A DNA stretch of 64,000 bases from Legionella_C sp048541585. Its GTDB lineage: Bacteria > Pseudomonadota > Gammaproteobacteria > Legionellales > Legionellaceae. The position numbers and the translations under genes are program-made. Under the pieces are notes generated by a model. The model searched no databases. It was not told the DNA's origin and was given only the letters and a program-made list of their open reading frames with translations. Numbering within the stretch: the first letter of the stretch is position 1; each line of letters begins with the position of its first letter. The stretch spans positions 16,658-80,657 of the forward strand of contig NZ_CP183308.1 in NCBI RefSeq assembly GCF_048541585.1, read 5' to 3'. Below are positions 15,725-23,788 of this stretch, one piece after another.

Positions 15725-16351
15725 ATGGCCAAAACTATTGCTTATATTCGAGCCTCAACTGATAAACAAGATTTGAACAACCAAAAATTAGAAATCTATG
15801 AGTTTGCTAAGAAAAATAAATTAGTAGTGGATGATTTTATCCAAATGACTATTTCAAGTCGGAAGACGATTAAAGAGCGACGAATTGACGAAATGCTCTC
15901 GGTTCTTAATCATGCTGATACCCTCATTGTCACCGAACTGAGTCGCCTCGGTCGAAGTACGGCAGAAGTGATTGGGCTTATTAATGAGTTAATTAAAAAA
16001 CAAGTTCGAGTGATTGCTATCAAACAAAATCTGGATATGAAGCAGCATGATATGACCTCTAAAGTGATGATTACGCTTTTTTCACTGTTTGCTGAACTTG
16101 AGCGTGATTTAATTAGCATGCGAACGAAAGAGGCGCTTGCCAGCAAACGAAGAGAAGGTATTCGTCTAGGTAAGCCCAAAGGAACGATTCAGAAAAGTAA
16201 GTTTGATAAAGATGTCGATAAAATCAGAGAGTTACTGAAATTAGGATTATCGGTTAGAAAAATTGCTTCCTATTTAGGTTATAGTAATCATATCGGCCTT
16301 AACATGTATGTTAAGAAACGTAATCTTAGACAAGCAGCTTTTTTATTATGA
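15725..16351 (+). CDS. Serine recombinase (resolvase/invertase family)
   Basis: The 208-aa protein has the catalytic start I-A-Y-I-R-A-S-T-D-K-Q-D (Ser11), V-T-E-L-S-R-L-G-R-S (about 61-70), L-F-A-E-L-E-R-D-L-I-S (about 116-126) and G-R-x-L-G-K-P-K-like R-L-G-K-P-K-G. A C-terminal helix-turn-helix (L-S-V-R-K-I-A-S-Y-L-G-Y) follows. Length and motif order are those of Tn3 resolvases and DNA invertases. No Tn3 transposase is nearby. It may resolve plasmid multimers or be the relic of a transposon; a MITE lies 50 bases downstream. Confidence 0.9.
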   Translation: MAKTIAYIRASTDKQDLNNQKLEIYEFAKKNKLVVDDFIQMTISSRKTIKERRIDEMLSVLNHADTLIVTELSRLGRSTAEVIGLINELIKKQVRVIAIKQNLDMKQHDMTSKVMITLFSLFAELERDLISMRTKEALASKRREGIRLGKPKGTIQKSKFDKDVDKIRELLKLGLSVRKIASYLGYSNHIGLNMYVKKRNLRQAAFLL

Positions 16352-16400
16352 CTCGTTTAATTTAAGAGGGATTATCCTTATTTATACAAAATTTAAATAT

Positions 16401-16546
16401 TAGACTTCTTTCCAAACCCGCTGCAACGAGTGAAGAACGAGGAGACAAGGAGCGCAGAACCGCAGTGTACACGTTAGTACATGAGGATTCGAGCACCGTA
16501 TCGACGACGCAATTCGCCGATGCAGTAGGGTTTGGAAAGAAGTCTA
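16401..16546. mobile_element. MITE-like element with perfect 19-bp inverted ends
   Basis: TAGACTTCTTTCCAAACCC at 16401-16419 is exactly inverted at 16528-16546, bounding 146 bp with no coding capacity. The interior is markedly more GC-rich than its flanks. The TA at each outer edge could be a TA target duplication, as in Tc1/mariner or IS630 elements. No matching transposase is in the window. Confidence 0.75.
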
Positions 16547-16637
16547 TTTAATAAAAATTAATTTATAGGTTCTACCCTAGTTAAAAGTGGGTAAAAAATC
16601 ATTGACAAGGTAGTCGTTTTTCATACTTGGTATTGCT

Positions 16638-16661
16638 ATTGTAGCCTTTTTGAGCTACAAT
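16638..16661. promoter_or_regulatory. Inverted repeat upstream of dinJ-yafQ
   Basis: ATTGTAGC at 16638-16645 and GCTACAAT at 16654-16661 form a perfect 8-bp dyad. It lies about 30 bases before the antitoxin start, consistent with an autoregulatory operator. Confidence 0.6.
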
Positions 16662-16689
16662 ATATTCAATGCTAATTGATGGTGTAATA

Positions 16690-16947
16690 ATGAAGACTGA
16701 AACTGTAAGGGCACGTATTGAGCCCTCTTTAAAGTATGAGGTTGAGGGCGTTTTAAATAGTCTTGGTTTAACTATGTCAGAGGCTATTGAGTTATATCTT
16801 TGTCAAATAAAGTTACGGAAAGGTATTCCTTTCGATATAAGAATACCAAACGAAGTAACTCTTAAAACGTTCAATAGCACAGATAAAGAAAAGAACTTAA
16901 ATCGGTATGATAATCCTAATGAGATGTTTAATAATTTGGGAATTTAG
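16690..16947 (+). CDS. dinJ: DinJ/RelB-family antitoxin
   Basis: The preferred ATG at 16690 gives M-K-T-E-T-V-R-A-R-I-E-P-S-L and an 85-aa product. An upstream in-frame ATG at 16669 adds seven residues. The N-terminal ribbon-helix-helix (V-R-A-R-I-E, then L-G-L-T-M-S-E-A-I-E-L-Y-L) is typical of DinJ. The C-terminal half is polar and would wrap the toxin. The toxin gene follows after three bases, and an operator-like dyad lies upstream. Confidence 0.85.
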   Translation: MKTETVRARIEPSLKYEVEGVLNSLGLTMSEAIELYLCQIKLRKGIPFDIRIPNEVTLKTFNSTDKEKNLNRYDNPNEMFNNLGI

Positions 16948-16950
16948 ACT

Positions 16951-17220
16951 TTGTTAAAACCGATAACAACGAAGCAATTCGAAAAAGACGTTAAGTTGGC
17001 AATTAAACGAGGTAAGAAAACAACTAAATTGCGGGAAGTCATGACCATGCTACTTAAACAAGAAAAACTGCCTATTAAGTATCGAGATCATAGCCTTACA
17101 GGGAATTATGTTAATCGTCGTGAATGCCATGTCGAACCTGATTGGCTACTTATCTATAAACTTGAAAATGAATTCATTATTTTTGAAAGAACAGGAACTC
17201 ATTCGGATTTATTTAAATAA
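16951..17220 (+). CDS. yafQ: YafQ-family mRNA interferase toxin
   Basis: This 89-aa RelE-superfamily endoribonuclease begins with TTG at 16951, just after the antitoxin stop. It keeps the YafQ catalytic pattern: D-H-S-L-T-G-N-Y, E-C-H-V-E-P-D-W-L-L-I-Y and the ending R-T-G-T-H-S-D-L-F. These include the His, Asp and final His/Phe residues known in YafQ. It cleaves translated mRNA on the ribosome when free of DinJ. The gene looks intact. Confidence 0.88.
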   Translation: MLKPITTKQFEKDVKLAIKRGKKTTKLREVMTMLLKQEKLPIKYRDHSLTGNYVNRRECHVEPDWLLIYKLENEFIIFERTGTHSDLFK

Positions 17221-17237
17221 AAAACATGGCCATTTAG

Positions 17238-17303
17238 GATTTGCCCATAAAAACGGTAGCCAGTATTTATAAACAAGTGGGAATTAAAGAGGATATAATA
17301 TGA
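17238..17303 (+). pseudogene. hicA toxin, 3' remnant
   Basis: The frame D-L-P-I-K-T-V-A-S-I-Y-K-Q-V-G-I-K-E-D matches the conserved C-terminus of HicA mRNA interferases. It stops at 17303, overlapping the hicB start as ATGA. Everything before residue D is lost against the yafQ end, so the toxin is dead. Confidence 0.65.
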
Positions 17304-17425
17304 TATATCCTATAATAATACATCAAGATGAGCACAGTGATTTTGATGTGATGGTTCCTGACATCCCTGGATGCTATTCCGCCGGTAGTACTTATGATGA
17401 GGCGGTGATGCTCCAAAAGAATTGA
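17300..17425 (+). pseudogene. hicB antitoxin, truncated by an IS1-like end
   Basis: The frame M-I-Y-P-I-I-I-H-Q-D then S-D-F-D-V-M-V-P-D-I-P-G-C-Y-S-A-G is the HicB N-terminal partial RNase H-like domain. After about 35 residues it runs into the IS end at 17404 and stops. The C-terminal DNA-binding part is missing. Its partner hicA is also only a remnant, so this toxin-antitoxin pair is inactive. Confidence 0.7.
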
Positions 17426-17624
17426 TTGACCATTAAATATCCAATCCGAACTCGTAGCGATTAATGAATAATCCAATAACAATATCGTGCATTTTTTCGA
17501 GCTTAGAAAAGCAACTAATTTTTCTCGCTAATCGCTTTATTTTAGTACGAAATGTGAGGTGCTTGCGTTCAATTTGTTGTGTATTGGCCTTGGTAATCGT
17601 ATGCTGTGAACGGGGTAATTTTCT
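17404..17624 (-). mobile_element. Inverted partial copy of the IS1-like element (3' end only)
   Basis: These 221 bases are a near-identical reverse complement of the last part of the neighbouring IS1-like element (about 18240-18460), including the insB 3' end and the terminal repeat GGTGATGCTCC. The copy is slightly diverged and starts at the outer inverted repeat, which cuts hicB. It abuts the full element directly, giving a head-to-head arrangement of insB tails around it. Confidence 0.75.
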
Positions 17625-17685
17625 GGTAATGATCTAAAAGAATTGATGTGTTAATATTGTGTTTTGATTGAAAGATAGAAAAGCA

Positions 17686-17973
17686 ATGGCATTAATAGCA
17701 GTTGTTTTTCCATTATGCAGAACAAAAATGGTGGTTAAATTTGGATTAAATCGTCAGGGAAAGCAAAGGTATCAATGCAAGAATGAAGCATGCACAAAAA
17801 ATACATTTATTCTTGCATATGTCAATAAAGGATGCCTGCCAGAGGTGAAAGAAAAAATTGTTGAAATGGCCTTAAATGGCAGTGGTATACGCGATACCTC
17901 ACGAGTGCTGGATATTAGCATCACAACGGTGTTATCTGAACTTAAAAAAAAGAGTCATCCCTGCAAAACATAA
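17686..17973 (+). CDS. insA: InsA, IS1 zinc-finger DNA-binding protein
   Basis: InsA binds the IS1 ends and represses transposition. From the ATG at 17686 it is 95 aa: M-A-L-I-A-V-V-F-P-L-C, K-F-G-L-N-R-Q-G-K-Q-R-Y-Q-C-K-N-E-A-C and then a helix-turn-helix (G-S-G-I-R-D-T-S-R-V-L-D-I-S). The zinc finger normally starts C-P-x-C; here the first Cys is Phe, leaving only three of four ligands. That may cripple the finger. Confidence 0.8.
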   Translation: MALIAVVFPLCRTKMVVKFGLNRQGKQRYQCKNEACTKNTFILAYVNKGCLPEVKEKIVEMALNGSGIRDTSRVLDISITTVLSELKKKSHPCKT

Positions 17974-18431
17974 ACGCTACTTTGTTAAAGCAATTAGACT
18001 GTGCCAATCTCAATGTAGACCTTCTCCCAGCCGATGAAGTCGAGCTCGATGAGATGTGGAGTTTTGTTAAAAAGAAAAGCAATCAACGTTGGTTATGGCA
18101 TGCTATTAATCATGCAAGCGGACAAGTGCTTGCCTATGTTTTTGGCGGGCGAAAAGACAAGATTTTTAGTCAACTAAAAGCGTTATTAATACCTTTTGGG
18201 ATTAAACATTTTTATACCGATGACTGGGGCGCTTATGAAAGAAAATTACCAAGCTCACAGCACACAATTAGTAAAGCCAATACACAACAAATTGAACGAA
18301 AACATCTCACGTTTCGTACTAGAGTAAAGCGATTAGCAAGAAAAACTAGTTGTTTTTCTAAGCTCGAAAAAATGCACGATATGGTTATTGGCTTATTTAT
18401 TAATCGCTACGAGTTCGGATTGGATATTTAA
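17946..18431 (+). CDS. insB: InsB, IS1 transposase catalytic part (made by -1 frameshift)
   Basis: InsB carries the catalytic DDE domain of IS1. The insB frame stays open back to an A8 run at 17944-17951 within insA, where a -1 ribosomal slip would give the InsAB fusion transposase, the known IS1 mechanism. Landmarks are V-E-L-D-E-M-W-S-F-V-K, Y-T-D-D-W-G-A-Y and Q-Q-I-E-R-K-H-L-T-F-R-T-R-V-K-R-L-A-R-K-T. The reading frame is intact to the stop at 18431. Confidence 0.85.
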   Translation, partial: KKESSLQNINATLLKQLDCANLNVDLLPADEVELDEMWSFVKKKSNQRWLWHAINHASGQVLAYVFGGRKDKIFSQLKALLIPFGIKHFYTDDWGAYERKLPSSQHTISKANTQQIERKHLTFRTRVKRLARKTSCFSKLEKMHDMVIGLFINRYEFGLDI

Positions 18432-18455
18432 TGGTCAATCAATTCTTTTGGAGCA

Positions 18456-19326
18456 CTACCGTGAATATAGTTTATCAGATGGGTATTGCTTCCACCCAAA
18501 CCCTCGGCCTTTACTTCGCTGGGTTAAATACCTTCGAAAGCGATTGTTAATGAAATGCTGAAGTCGCCTAAATGATAAGCTAGCATTGGTGTGAGTGTAA
18601 TAATTTACCCATCCCAATACTCGTTCATTGATAAGCTTCACAAATTGTTCTGGTTTAATTGGCGCTCTTCGCGACGTGATTCGCTTTATTTTGTGGCGAA
18701 TCGCCTGTTGTGATCGCTTTGTTGGAAAAATATAAATAATATTTTTCTTAACTTTTGGGCTTTTACGCTTCACAAAGGTATAGCCAATAAAATCAAACCC
18801 TTTTGTTAGCTTTGTGATATGAGTCTTCTCACTATTGATAGACAGCTTTAGCTGTAATGCTTCTTCCTTAAATGCATTCCAAGCCTTTAAAGCATCTTTG
18901 CGACAGACTAAGACAATATCATCACAGTAGCGATGTAATGTAGCACCAAACTTCTGAGGATAGTCCATTTTATGCCATTTTTGATCAATGACATTGAGGT
19001 AAATATTACTATACAGTGGTGATAGAGGAGAGCCTTGCGGTACTCCGATCTCCGTAGGCGTGATACTACCCTTTCTCATCTCACCTACTTTAAGCGTTTG
19101 TTTAATCAACGTTAACAGACTACTATCCGTAATTCGCAGGCTGATAAGTTCTAACAACTTATCATGAGGAATACTGGTAAAATAAGATTTAAAATCAATT
19201 TCAACAACGCCCCAGGCTTGGCAATATAAATCGCTGCGTAGTGCTTGACTGGCTTGTCTAGCATTTCTTTTAGGTCTATAGCCATAAGAACAATCATGGA
19301 AATCTGCTTCAAAAATAGGTTCAATT
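18456..19326 (-). pseudogene. Group II intron reverse transcriptase, truncated at both ends
   Basis: The frame from about 19326 starts inside the RT domain (E-P-I-F-E-A-D-F-H-D-C-S-Y-G-Y-R-P) and contains the catalytic box R-Y-C-D-D (normally Y-A-D-D). G-V-P-Q-G-S-P-L-S-P and a maturase region with G-W-V-N-Y-Y-T-H-T follow. The right side, upstream in gene terms, fuses to unrelated IS200 sequence. The C-terminus ends at the IS1 boundary (K-L-Y-S-R stop). No domain V lies beyond it, so intron mobility is lost. This is a different intron lineage from the one at 31788-33957. Confidence 0.8.
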
Positions 19327-19432
19327 GTTAAGGAAAGAATTATGGGGCGGTGAATTTTGGTCTGACGGATATTATGTTTCGACTGTAGGTGAAGGCGGTC
19401 GAAAAATATGTAAAAAATCAAGGAAAGGAAAA
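19325..19432 (+). pseudogene. IS200-type TnpA transposase remnant
   Basis: The plus-strand frame K-E-L-W-G-G-E-F-W-S-D-G-Y-Y-V-S-T-V-G-E-G-G matches the C-terminal part of IS200/IS605 single-strand transposases. The rest of the gene is gone, replaced on the left by the intron RT fragment. A hairpin typical of IS200 ends follows about 30 bases later. Confidence 0.7.
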
Positions 19433-19462
19433 GGCTACGGAGCAGTTGCGCCTCTTCTGATA

Positions 19463-19482
19463 CCCCGTGGCTTGCCACGGGG
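19463..19482. repeat. IS200/IS605-type end hairpin
   Basis: CCCCGTGG-CTTG-CCACGGGG forms a perfect 8-bp stem with a CTTG loop just after the tnpA remnant. The same hairpin, with a longer stem, occurs alone at 50331-50362. Confidence 0.7.
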
Positions 19483-20023
19483 AAGTTCATTAAAGCTCTT
19501 TCTAAGGCAGATGAAACATAATTATACATCATGGATAGCAACCCTCTTCCAATATATGCAACAATTGACCGGGGATTGATGATGAAGAGTTTTAAGGCGG
19601 GGTATGGGCATTTACTTAAGTCAAGCAAAACGCATTAATATCACTATGTCAAAAGTCATGCAATAAAAAATTGCTCTTCATTTTGTCCGATGCAGCACTT
19701 AACGGCGAGTATATTGCGTAAAATTTTAGATACATTAGATGTACAACTTGATAGAATAATAGCTAAAGAACGAGGTAAAGTGACTCCGTAAATGACTTTT
19801 GAAAGAAATAATCTAGTTAAGCTCAGCGGTTAATTACTTTAAATTCTAAATGGAAGTTTTAGGAGTTTTTGTCTAGGTAAGGTTTTGAATGTGTATTAGA
19901 AATAAGATTGCAAAAAGTTAATGTGCTAAATTTTTTAAGCGCTTAATGTTACTTAGATTAGCTGACATAAGTATTATTTATCTTAAATCGGTGGGCTCAT
20001 GTTTATTGTTCCTACAACTTAAT
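19483..20023. other. Gap with only decayed coding sequence
   Basis: No intact gene. A frame near 19710-19791 reads S-I-L-R-K-I-L-D-T-L-D-V-Q-L-D-R-I-I-A-K-E-R-G-K, which resembles the end of a HigA/XRE-type antitoxin, but the part before it has stops and frame changes. The remainder is AT-rich and unassigned. Confidence 0.35.
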
Positions 20024-21229
20024 CTATTTGCTTGAAAATTTCATCAATGGCATTATTGCTATACCAAGTAAGGCGAGTAGGCAAAATAGCGCACCCGTCT
20101 TAAATGTAAAAGCAGACCCTAGCTGGTCCCATAATAGTCCAGCTATCCCACTCGCAATTAGCATGGCTATACCATTTAGTAAACTAAAAAAACCAAAAGC
20201 CGTCCCACGTAAATCAGTCGGGGCGGTATCAGCTACCATGGTTGCTAATAATCCTTGCGTTGCGCCCATATGCAAACCCCACAAACACACACCGATAAAA
20301 ACCCAGGTTAAAGAGTTGCCGAAAGCCAACATTAAATCAGCAACGATTAAGATTACGAGGCCAATTATCAGTAATTTGTTATGGCTTATCATGTCAGCTA
20401 ATTTTCCAAAGGGGTAGGCGCTGATTGAATAGATTAGATTCATCGCGATAAGGATGAGAGGCATCCAAGTTATTGCCAAACCCATCTGCTGAGCACGTAA
20501 CAACAAGAATGCTTCACTAAACCGAGCTAACGTGAAAATCCCACCAATGACAACGACCCACCAATATCTCATACTTAATCTTTGCAGTTCTCGCCAATGA
20601 ATAGGATTAATTTTTTTAGTTTTTGTGGATTGCTTAGGCTCCTGTACTGCCAACCATAACACCACAACAGAGAGTATTCCTGGAATGACTGCCACCCAAA
20701 ATACTGCCCGAAAAGAATTGCCCAAAAATATCATCAATACTAGGGCCAAAAGAGGCCCGATGAAGGCACCCACTGTATCAAGGGATTGACGTAGTCCAAA
20801 AGCGGCTCCCAGCATGGTGGATGGTGCGATATCAGCAACCAGCGCATCACGTGGTGCACCTCGTATGCCTTTACCTATTCTATCAAAAATCCTAGCAACA
20901 AATACTAGGCCAACAGTTGATGCTATGGCAAACATTGGTTTGCTAATAGCGCCTATGCCATAGCCTAGTACCGCTAACATCTTCCGCTTATGCAAATAAT
21001 CACTCATTGCTCCTGAAAATACCCTAACCATTAAAGCAGTGGACTCAGCAATACCCTCCATCAACCCCACTGTAAGCGCACTTGCGCCCAGCACTGAAAC
21101 CATGAAGATAGGTAGAAGACTATGAATCATTTCTGAAGCGATATCAGATAACAGGCTAACAAAGCCAAGTGCCCAAATGCCTGAGGGCATTTCGGACAAG
21201 GCCCTTTTTTGTTTACTGTGTATGGTCAT
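20024..21229 (-). CDS. MFS transporter (drug or solute efflux type)
   Basis: The 401-aa protein has twelve predicted helices with the MFS A-motif-like segments G-A-M-S-D-Y-L-H-K-R-K (about 74-84) and, in the second half, F-G-K-L-A-D-M-I-S-H-N-K (about 273-284). R-I-F-D-R-I-G-K-G-I-R-G-A-P-R-D-A is a strong signature of a recognised MFS subgroup seen near metal-resistance and drug-resistance genes. The ATG at 21229 precedes M-T-I-H-S-K. It is monocistronic with a palindrome 150 bases upstream. The substrate is unknown. Confidence 0.85.
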   Translation of the reverse strand: MTIHSKQKRALSEMPSGIWALGFVSLLSDIASEMIHSLLPIFMVSVLGASALTVGLMEGIAESTALMVRVFSGAMSDYLHKRKMLAVLGYGIGAISKPMFAIASTVGLVFVARIFDRIGKGIRGAPRDALVADIAPSTMLGAAFGLRQSLDTVGAFIGPLLALVLMIFLGNSFRAVFWVAVIPGILSVVVLWLAVQEPKQSTKTKKINPIHWRELQRLSMRYWWVVVIGGIFTLARFSEAFLLLRAQQMGLAITWMPLILIAMNLIYSISAYPFGKLADMISHNKLLIIGLVILIVADLMLAFGNSLTWVFIGVCLWGLHMGATQGLLATMVADTAPTDLRGTAFGFFSLLNGIAMLIASGIAGLLWDQLGSAFTFKTGALFCLLALLGIAIMPLMKFSSK

Positions 21230-21385
21230 GTAATTTTTTGTAGAAAAGTAGTATACGTTTATTATCTAATTCGCTACTACCCAAAGTAAATGGGCAGAAT
21301 TACAAACAATCGAACAAAGGCAAAGCAACCCTTAATTTGTTCTCGTATTTTACAAAAAGCGATATTTAATCATGCGTTGCTAAAT

Positions 21386-21401
21386 ATTAGACGTGTCTAA
21401 T
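21386..21401. promoter_or_regulatory. Palindrome upstream of the MFS gene
   Basis: ATTAGAC-GT-GTCTAAT is a perfect 7-bp dyad about 157 bases before the MFS start at 21229. It may be an operator for a TetR-like or similar regulator not encoded here. Nothing else is resolved in 21230-21523. Confidence 0.35.
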
Positions 21402-21523
21402 TACCACTAAACGACTCTAATCGACCATCCAGTTTCTTTGCGCGGCTCGCCTCATTAGGTAATCGACCGACTAGTAGAATATTAAATTATCTCGTTTATT
21501 CAGCAGTGAGATATTTATAAGGC

Positions 21524-21785
21524 TTAGTTGTACCCATGCCTATGATGAACGTCTGGATAATGGGGATGAGAATACCTTATCGTTTTATGATAATGGTGAA
21601 GGGTATGTGGCTCTTTACCATCCCATGGCAAGCCATGCTAATAAGGCCGTGATGACTGCTCAACGAGATTGTTGCCACACTCGTTTGCTGTAAGCCAAAC
21701 ATTAATAATATCGGCCCTACAATCCCACCAAAACTGATAGCACCCTTTGTAGTGAAATAGTTGAGCCTGGCGATATTTTTTCTGC
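21524..21785 (-). pseudogene. EamA/DMT-family transporter, C-terminal remnant
   Basis: One frame reads L-N-Y-F-T-T-K-G-A-I-S-F-G-G-I-V-G-P-I-L-L-M-F-G-L, typical of EamA transporters. After a frame change V-I-T-A-L-L-A-W-L-A-M-G-W appears. Another frame ends with the histidine-rich tail S-H-P-H-Y-P-D-V-H-H-R-H-G found in some of these proteins. At least two frame disruptions and a lost N-terminus show it is dead. Confidence 0.7.
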
Positions 21786-21830
21786 TATATTAACTGATTC
21801 ACTAACATACAATACTGATTAAGGATAATC

Positions 21831-22091
21831 ATGTTTGGCTGTTATCATTATTGCTTTGAGCATGGTAGTTCGGCGCTTAAAGTGACCTTTCTTTATGATA
21901 AAGCGCAACTCTTTAATACCCGAGAAGAAGAAAAAGCTTATATTAAGGTGTTAGATATCTACAAAGATGAGCAGCTATTAACCTTGTCAGACTTGCCGTT
22001 TACGGAGCAAGCCTTTGTTAAATATCAATGCTTAGATTATTTAAATCACCACCAATTACTGCATACCAATTATTTAATTTTTATAGGCTAA
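21831..22091 (+). CDS. Small hypothetical protein, 86 aa
   Basis: I do not recognise this product. It starts M-F-G-C-Y-H-Y-C-F-E-H-G at 21831 with AAGGATAATC upstream. It is soluble with mixed charge, has no signal peptide, and ends in a short hydrophobic Y-L-I-F-I-G. It lies between the EamA remnant and the yefM locus with its own space on both sides. Confidence 0.5.
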   Translation: MFGCYHYCFEHGSSALKVTFLYDKAQLFNTREEEKAYIKVLDIYKDEQLLTLSDLPFTEQAFVKYQCLDYLNHHQLLHTNYLIFIG

Positions 22092-22523
22092 TAGCATTTT
22101 TTTGTTAGAATTTGATGTCAAAGGTGGTTATTTTAGAATGAAGGAAAAATCCTAACATCTATCTTTTATTAGAGCACAAGCCCTAAACGCGGTGGTTTTA
22201 ATTTTATAGGTTTTTTTATTCATAGACCGTTTTTGAATATCTTAAAATTTTTCTTAGCCTGTTATTTAATTGCTTATAATAATCAATAAATCAACGTCTG
22301 TAATAGGTGTAAAGCGACTTTTTTTAAGATAATAACGGACGAAGCACTTTGTACTTTCATTTAAATTCACACTTCCATGATGAATATAGATGTGCAAAAT
22401 AGAACCCGTATTGAATACCTATTTATTCTTTCATGATAAGCAAATTCAGATTTAAAATAGATTTTTTGAAAAATGTTCAACTCTTGATATCAAATAGACT
22501 TATAAAAACTTTATGGAGAACTT
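22092..22523. other. Gap of about 430 bases without a supported gene
   Basis: AT-rich, with no long frame or strong repeat visible. Its right end leads into the yefM operator region. Confidence 0.4.
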
Positions 22524-22560
22524 GCGTACAATAATAAGCACATGTACAATTATAGGTACA
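22524..22560. promoter_or_regulatory. YefM operator with TGTACA cores
   Basis: TGTACA at 22543-22548 and GGTACA at 22555-22560, spaced 12 bases, plus GCGTACA at 22524-22530, lie just before yefM. The E. coli yefM-yoeB operator is built on TGTACA-core palindromes, so this looks like the conserved autoregulatory site. Confidence 0.65.
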
Positions 22561-22585
22561 AACACTAATTTATTGAGAAACCATT

Positions 22586-22840
22586 ATGGATGTATTAAGC
22601 TACTCTGCTTTAAGAAATAATTTAGCAAGCACTTTAGATAAAGTAAATGAAGATCATGTTTCTATCCTAGTTACCAGACAAAATGGAAAACCAGCCGTCA
22701 TTATGTCTTTGGAAGATTTTAAATCTTACGAGGAAACGGCTTATCTGATGGCAAGTCCAAAAAATGCAGAACGACTGAGTCAAGCAATAGCTGCAGTCGA
22801 ATCTGGAAAAACAAAAAAGCATGGAATGATTGAAGAATGA
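22586..22840 (+). CDS. yefM: YefM antitoxin (Phd/YefM family)
   Basis: The 84-aa antitoxin begins M-D-V-L-S-Y-S-A-L-R-N-N-L-A and contains R-Q-N-G-K-P-A-V-I-M-S-L-E-D-F, the Phd/YefM DNA-binding fold, followed by L-M-A-S-P-K-N-A-E-R-L. The C-terminal part would occupy the YoeB active site. It overlaps the toxin start as ATGA (22837-22840), a coupled pair. TGTACA operators lie just upstream. Confidence 0.92.
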   Translation: MDVLSYSALRNNLASTLDKVNEDHVSILVTRQNGKPAVIMSLEDFKSYEETAYLMASPKNAERLSQAIAAVESGKTKKHGMIEE

Positions 22841-23091
22841 TTTTATCATGGGCTGAAAATGCATGGGAAGATTATCTTTATTGGCAATCAACGGACAAAA
22901 AAATGATCAAGCGGATTAACGCACTTATAAAAGATATTCAACGACATCCATTTGATGGAATAGGTGACCCGGAACCATTAAAACATCATTGGTCTGGGTA
23001 TTGGTCACGCCGAATTGATAGAGAACATCGAATTGTCTATAAAACAACTGATGAGGCGCTTTATATTGTGCAGTGTCGATACCACTATTAA
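22837..23091 (+). CDS. yoeB: YoeB toxin, ribosome-dependent mRNA interferase
   Basis: The 84-aa toxin is a full-length YoeB. It has the signature W-E-D-Y-L-Y-W-Q, the segment G-I-G-D-P-E-P-L-K-H and the conserved S-R-R-I-D-R-E-H-R-I-V-Y-K, ending C-R-Y-H-Y. The key Glu, Arg and His positions are present. It cleaves mRNA in the ribosomal A site when YefM is degraded. It ends this maintenance module. Confidence 0.92.
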   Translation: MILSWAENAWEDYLYWQSTDKKMIKRINALIKDIQRHPFDGIGDPEPLKHHWSGYWSRRIDREHRIVYKTTDEALYIVQCRYHY

Positions 23092-23445
23092 ACACGAGAT
23101 TAGTAAGGAGGCTGCAATGAAAACCGATATCTTTTGCACTTTGAGATTGGGTATACTCTGCATGTAAAAAAAGTGTCTACTTTACCAAGCGCACGATAAT
23201 CCAAACACTTGTAATCTATTAACATGCATTAAAACAGCATGAAATTTGCCAACTTCTTTTGTATGTTTTATACACAAAAATTACACTGTTAAGTTGGGTC
23301 TAAGTTGCTGACCTATAGTTCGCTTTAGCAATTAAGATAGTAACAACAACTTCTAAGAGAGGACCTAATATTTAACACTGTTGCAATTGCATCGCATAAG
23401 CATTAATCACTCTAAGCGTTGACTTAAAGGCTATTCAAAGCCTAT
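23092..23445. other. Gap of about 350 bases without a supported gene
   Basis: An AAGGAGG site at about 23105 precedes only a 15-codon frame. No hairpin or repeat stands out. The right edge probably contains the terminator of the cold-shock gene. Confidence 0.35.
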
Positions 23446-23652
23446 TTATATGACTTCAACCTCTTCTGCTTGTACGCCTTTTTTCCCTTGGCCGACTGTA
23501 AAGCTAACGCGCTCCCCTTCGGTTAATTTTTTAAATCCACTCGTTTGAATTGCGCTAAAATGGACAAAGTAATCTTTACCGCTACTTTCAATAAAGCCAA
23601 ATCCTTTGTCTTCATTAAACCACTTTACCTTACCACGTATTTTGTCTGTCAT
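23446..23652 (-). CDS. CspA-family cold-shock protein
   Basis: This is a single-stranded nucleic-acid binding cold-shock domain of 68 aa from the ATG at 23652 (M-T-D-K-I-R-G). RNP1 is K-G-F-G-F-I and RNP2 is Y-F-V-H-F, both intact. AAGGA precedes the start at good spacing. The AT-rich space upstream (23653-23788) may encode a long leader. A second, broken paralogue lies at 49208-49413. Confidence 0.9.
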   Translation of the reverse strand: MTDKIRGKVKWFNEDKGFGFIESSGKDYFVHFSAIQTSGFKKLTEGERVSFTVGQGKKGVQAEEVEVI

Positions 23653-23788
23653 TCCTTTTCTCATAAAGTTTGCAATTTCAATGTAGCAACTAATTTTTAA
23701 AAACCAAAAATTTACCTGCTTTTATTAAATTAATTTAACGCTTTTTAGTGAGAATTTAAAGAGAAATTTTAGATGACAAGGCAACGCG

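Larger units (their letters stand above)
17625..18460 (+). mobile_element. IS1-family insertion sequence
   Basis: The 836-bp unit is bounded by GGTAATGATCTAAAAGAATT at 17625 and its imperfect inverse ending GGAGCACTACC at 18460. It carries insA and insB in the IS1 arrangement. No clear direct repeat flanks it, in line with later rearrangement on the left. Its right end truncates the group II intron reverse transcriptase. Confidence 0.8.

Noticed and set aside
19325..19579. 84-codon plus-strand frame across the IS200 relic
   Set aside because: Only the first third matches TnpA; the rest runs through the end hairpin and is not a gene.
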